Part shown: positions 62,979-64,000 of the stretch, piece after piece
Layout: every line of letters starts with the position of its first letter
Numbering within the stretch: the first letter of the stretch is position 1
Translations under genes and position numbers: made by a program
Source of the DNA: Pleomorphomonas oryzae DSM 16300
GTDB taxonomy: Bacteria > Pseudomonadota > Alphaproteobacteria > Rhizobiales > Pleomorphomonadaceae
Direction of reading: 5' to 3'
Assembly (NCBI RefSeq): GCF_000422965.1
Contig: NZ_AUHB01000006.1
Location: 124,001 to 188,000 of the forward strand
DNA length: 64,000 nucleotides
Notes under the pieces: generated by a model
Databases searched by the model: none
What the model saw: the letters and a program-made list of their open reading frames with translations, nothing else
What the model was told of the DNA's origin: nothing

Positions 62979-63713
62979 GCTGGCGACAACAGTTCTTCGG
63001 TTGCCGCTCACACACCGCGACATGCGGCTTTCGACTCGCGCATCGGCTTTGCGCTATCGCCTTATCGATCGCTGAGTGCATGGCGCCACGATGCCCCCCT
63101 GTCGGGCAAGACGCTGCCTCGCGCCGTCTAGCTCCGGCGCCCCTCCTCGCTCCCATCAACCGCTACAACAGCTCCGCATCAGCCGCAGCAGTTTTGTCCA
63201 TGACAACGCTGACATAATCGGACAATCATCCATATGGAAGCCCACTTGCCGGGAAAACGATTCAACCAGCCTCACCGAACCAAGCACAAAGCCCCAAACC
63301 TAACCAAAAGACTTAAGTGCATTCACATAGATATTTTTGAGCGCCTCCAAACTCACCACGACCATTCATAACCATCTCCCGTATTCAAAATTTCTTTCGC
63401 CGGGTTTTAGCGCAGGTATTTGCTGCACTGCAGCATTAGGTAGTTTTTGAGTAGATCACCTCAGAATTGACCTCATCCGCTTCGAAAAACGGCAAATTGG
63501 CGACCTGACCCCCGTCTAAAGTCGCATTTCAGCCGCATTTCGCCCTCCGCAGAATTAACTTTTTAACGATCAAATGCTGCCGCGCGAAAACTGCATTCCT
63601 GACATGCAGCCCCCCCTCTAGCCCCGCATGGCTCGTTCCCCTAATTATCGGGGTGTCGAGAGCGAAGCGCAGCAGACGAGACTGAAGAGCGCAGCGCCTC
63701 ACAACCCGAATGG
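62979..63713. other. Long non-coding region upstream of the DUF1127 gene
   Basis: 735 bases with no credible gene. The octamer CGCATTTC is repeated near 63521 and 63534. Near the end, CTCG-CCCC (63630-63639) and GGGG-CGAG (63651-63661) can form a stem in the probable 5' leader of the DUF1127 mRNA. A small RNA or long leader is possible but cannot be shown. Confidence 0.4.
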
Positions 63714-63722
63714 ATGAATGAA

Positions 63723-63872
63723 ATGCTGGACACCGTTGTCAACAAGCTCCGCAGCTACCGCAAGTACCAGGAGACCTATCGTGAGCTCTCCCGCCTGAGC
63801 ACTCGCGAGCTTGCCGACCTGGGCATCTCCCGCGGAGAGATCTCGAACGTCGCTCGCAAGGCCACGCTCTGA
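63723..63872 (+). CDS. DUF1127 small protein
   Basis: 49 residues of the arginine-rich DUF1127 type: RSYRKYQETYRELSRLSTREL followed by LADLGISRGEI (stated in part). ATG 63714, three codons earlier, is an alternative start. Such proteins are abundant in alphaproteobacteria and bind RNA or regulators in phosphate, carbon and stress responses. The leader and the downstream hairpin suggest a short monocistronic message. Confidence 0.85.
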   Translation: MLDTVVNKLRSYRKYQETYRELSRLSTRELADLGISRGEISNVARKATL

Positions 63873-63932
63873 ACCCACGAAATTAGGCTCGCCTGCCGAA
63901 CTATCCTCCTCCCAGTTCCGCGGCGACCCTGA

Positions 63933-63971
63933 TAGACACCCTGCCGGTTCCTCCTCCCTCCGGCCGGTGTC
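63933..63971 (+). terminator. Hairpin downstream of the DUF1127 gene
   Basis: AGACACC-CT-GCCGG pairs with CCGGC-C-GGTGTCT across a pyrimidine-rich loop. There is only TTGG after it, so it may be a terminator or a stable mRNA end. Confidence 0.5.
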
Positions 63972-64000
63972 TTGGAAAGATGGTCCTCCTCCCCCATCTT

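Noticed and set aside
63776-63997. 73-codon frame on the - strand at the right edge
   Set aside because: Antisense to the DUF1127 gene and its terminator, without protein features.
1-64000. CRISPR arrays, tRNA/rRNA genes, insertion sequences, integrases
   Set aside because: No regularly spaced repeats, no cloverleaf or rRNA-like stretch, and no transposase or recombinase motifs were seen on either strand.

Overview
This 64-kb window looks like chromosomal DNA of a high-GC alphaproteobacterium, most likely a member of the Hyphomicrobiales (Rhizobiales). The evidence is the codon bias, an alphaproteobacterial SOS box (GAAC-N7-GAAC) in front of lexA, a DUF1127 gene, a palindromic intergenic repeat of the type scattered through rhizobial genomes, and a load of ABC sugar and amino-acid importers. 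I see no rRNA, tRNA, CRISPR array, prophage or insertion sequence.

Region 1 (1-28 kb) is accessory catabolism. It holds a truncated methyltransferase, a NUDIX protein and an isochorismatase-like hydrolase. Next comes a minus-strand operon for uptake and breakdown of an arginine-like compound: two binding proteins, a DDAH-type amidinohydrolase, two permeases and an M20 amidohydrolase, but no ATPase. A ROK repressor and a facing sugar ABC operon follow (binding protein, two permeases, SIS protein, PfkB kinase, ATPase, esterase). The rest of the region has a PQQ-type sugar dehydrogenase, an SLC13 transporter with a divergent AraC regulator, an acetyltransferase, a sugar-efflux MFS gene with a divergent LysR regulator, and a second AraC gene divergent from a 1,123-aa DUF5107/TPR protein and an aldose epimerase. 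A serine hydrolase and nhaA close it.

Region 2 (29.5-39.7 kb) has two pentose-type ABC importers, one of unknown substrate on + and araFGH on -. Between them is an archaeal-type aspartyl-tRNA synthetase. Its leader encodes a tiny peptide with three consecutive Asn codons, followed by mutually exclusive hairpins. This is a ribosome-mediated attenuator reading Asn-tRNA charging, and it is the clearest unusual finding in the window.

Region 3 (39.7-47.6 kb) is a tightly overlapping minus-strand operon. A QseB/PmrA-like two-component system is followed by a HAD phosphatase, a class III aminotransferase, an arginase-fold protein, two short DMT/SMR membrane proteins, a Cys-nucleophile alpha/beta hydrolase and a GNAT-like acyltransferase. 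I recognise no known pathway. By analogy with PmrAB/arn loci it may make and export or flip an amino-modified metabolite or lipid.

Region 4 (47.8-64 kb) is core housekeeping: lexA, queA, a Pit phosphate transporter with its DUF47 partner, two cyclophilins, coaD, gyrA, a nitroreductase, der with a BamB-like propeller and a YfgM-like protein, a NnrU family protein, an L,D-transpeptidase, a long non-coding stretch and a DUF1127 gene.
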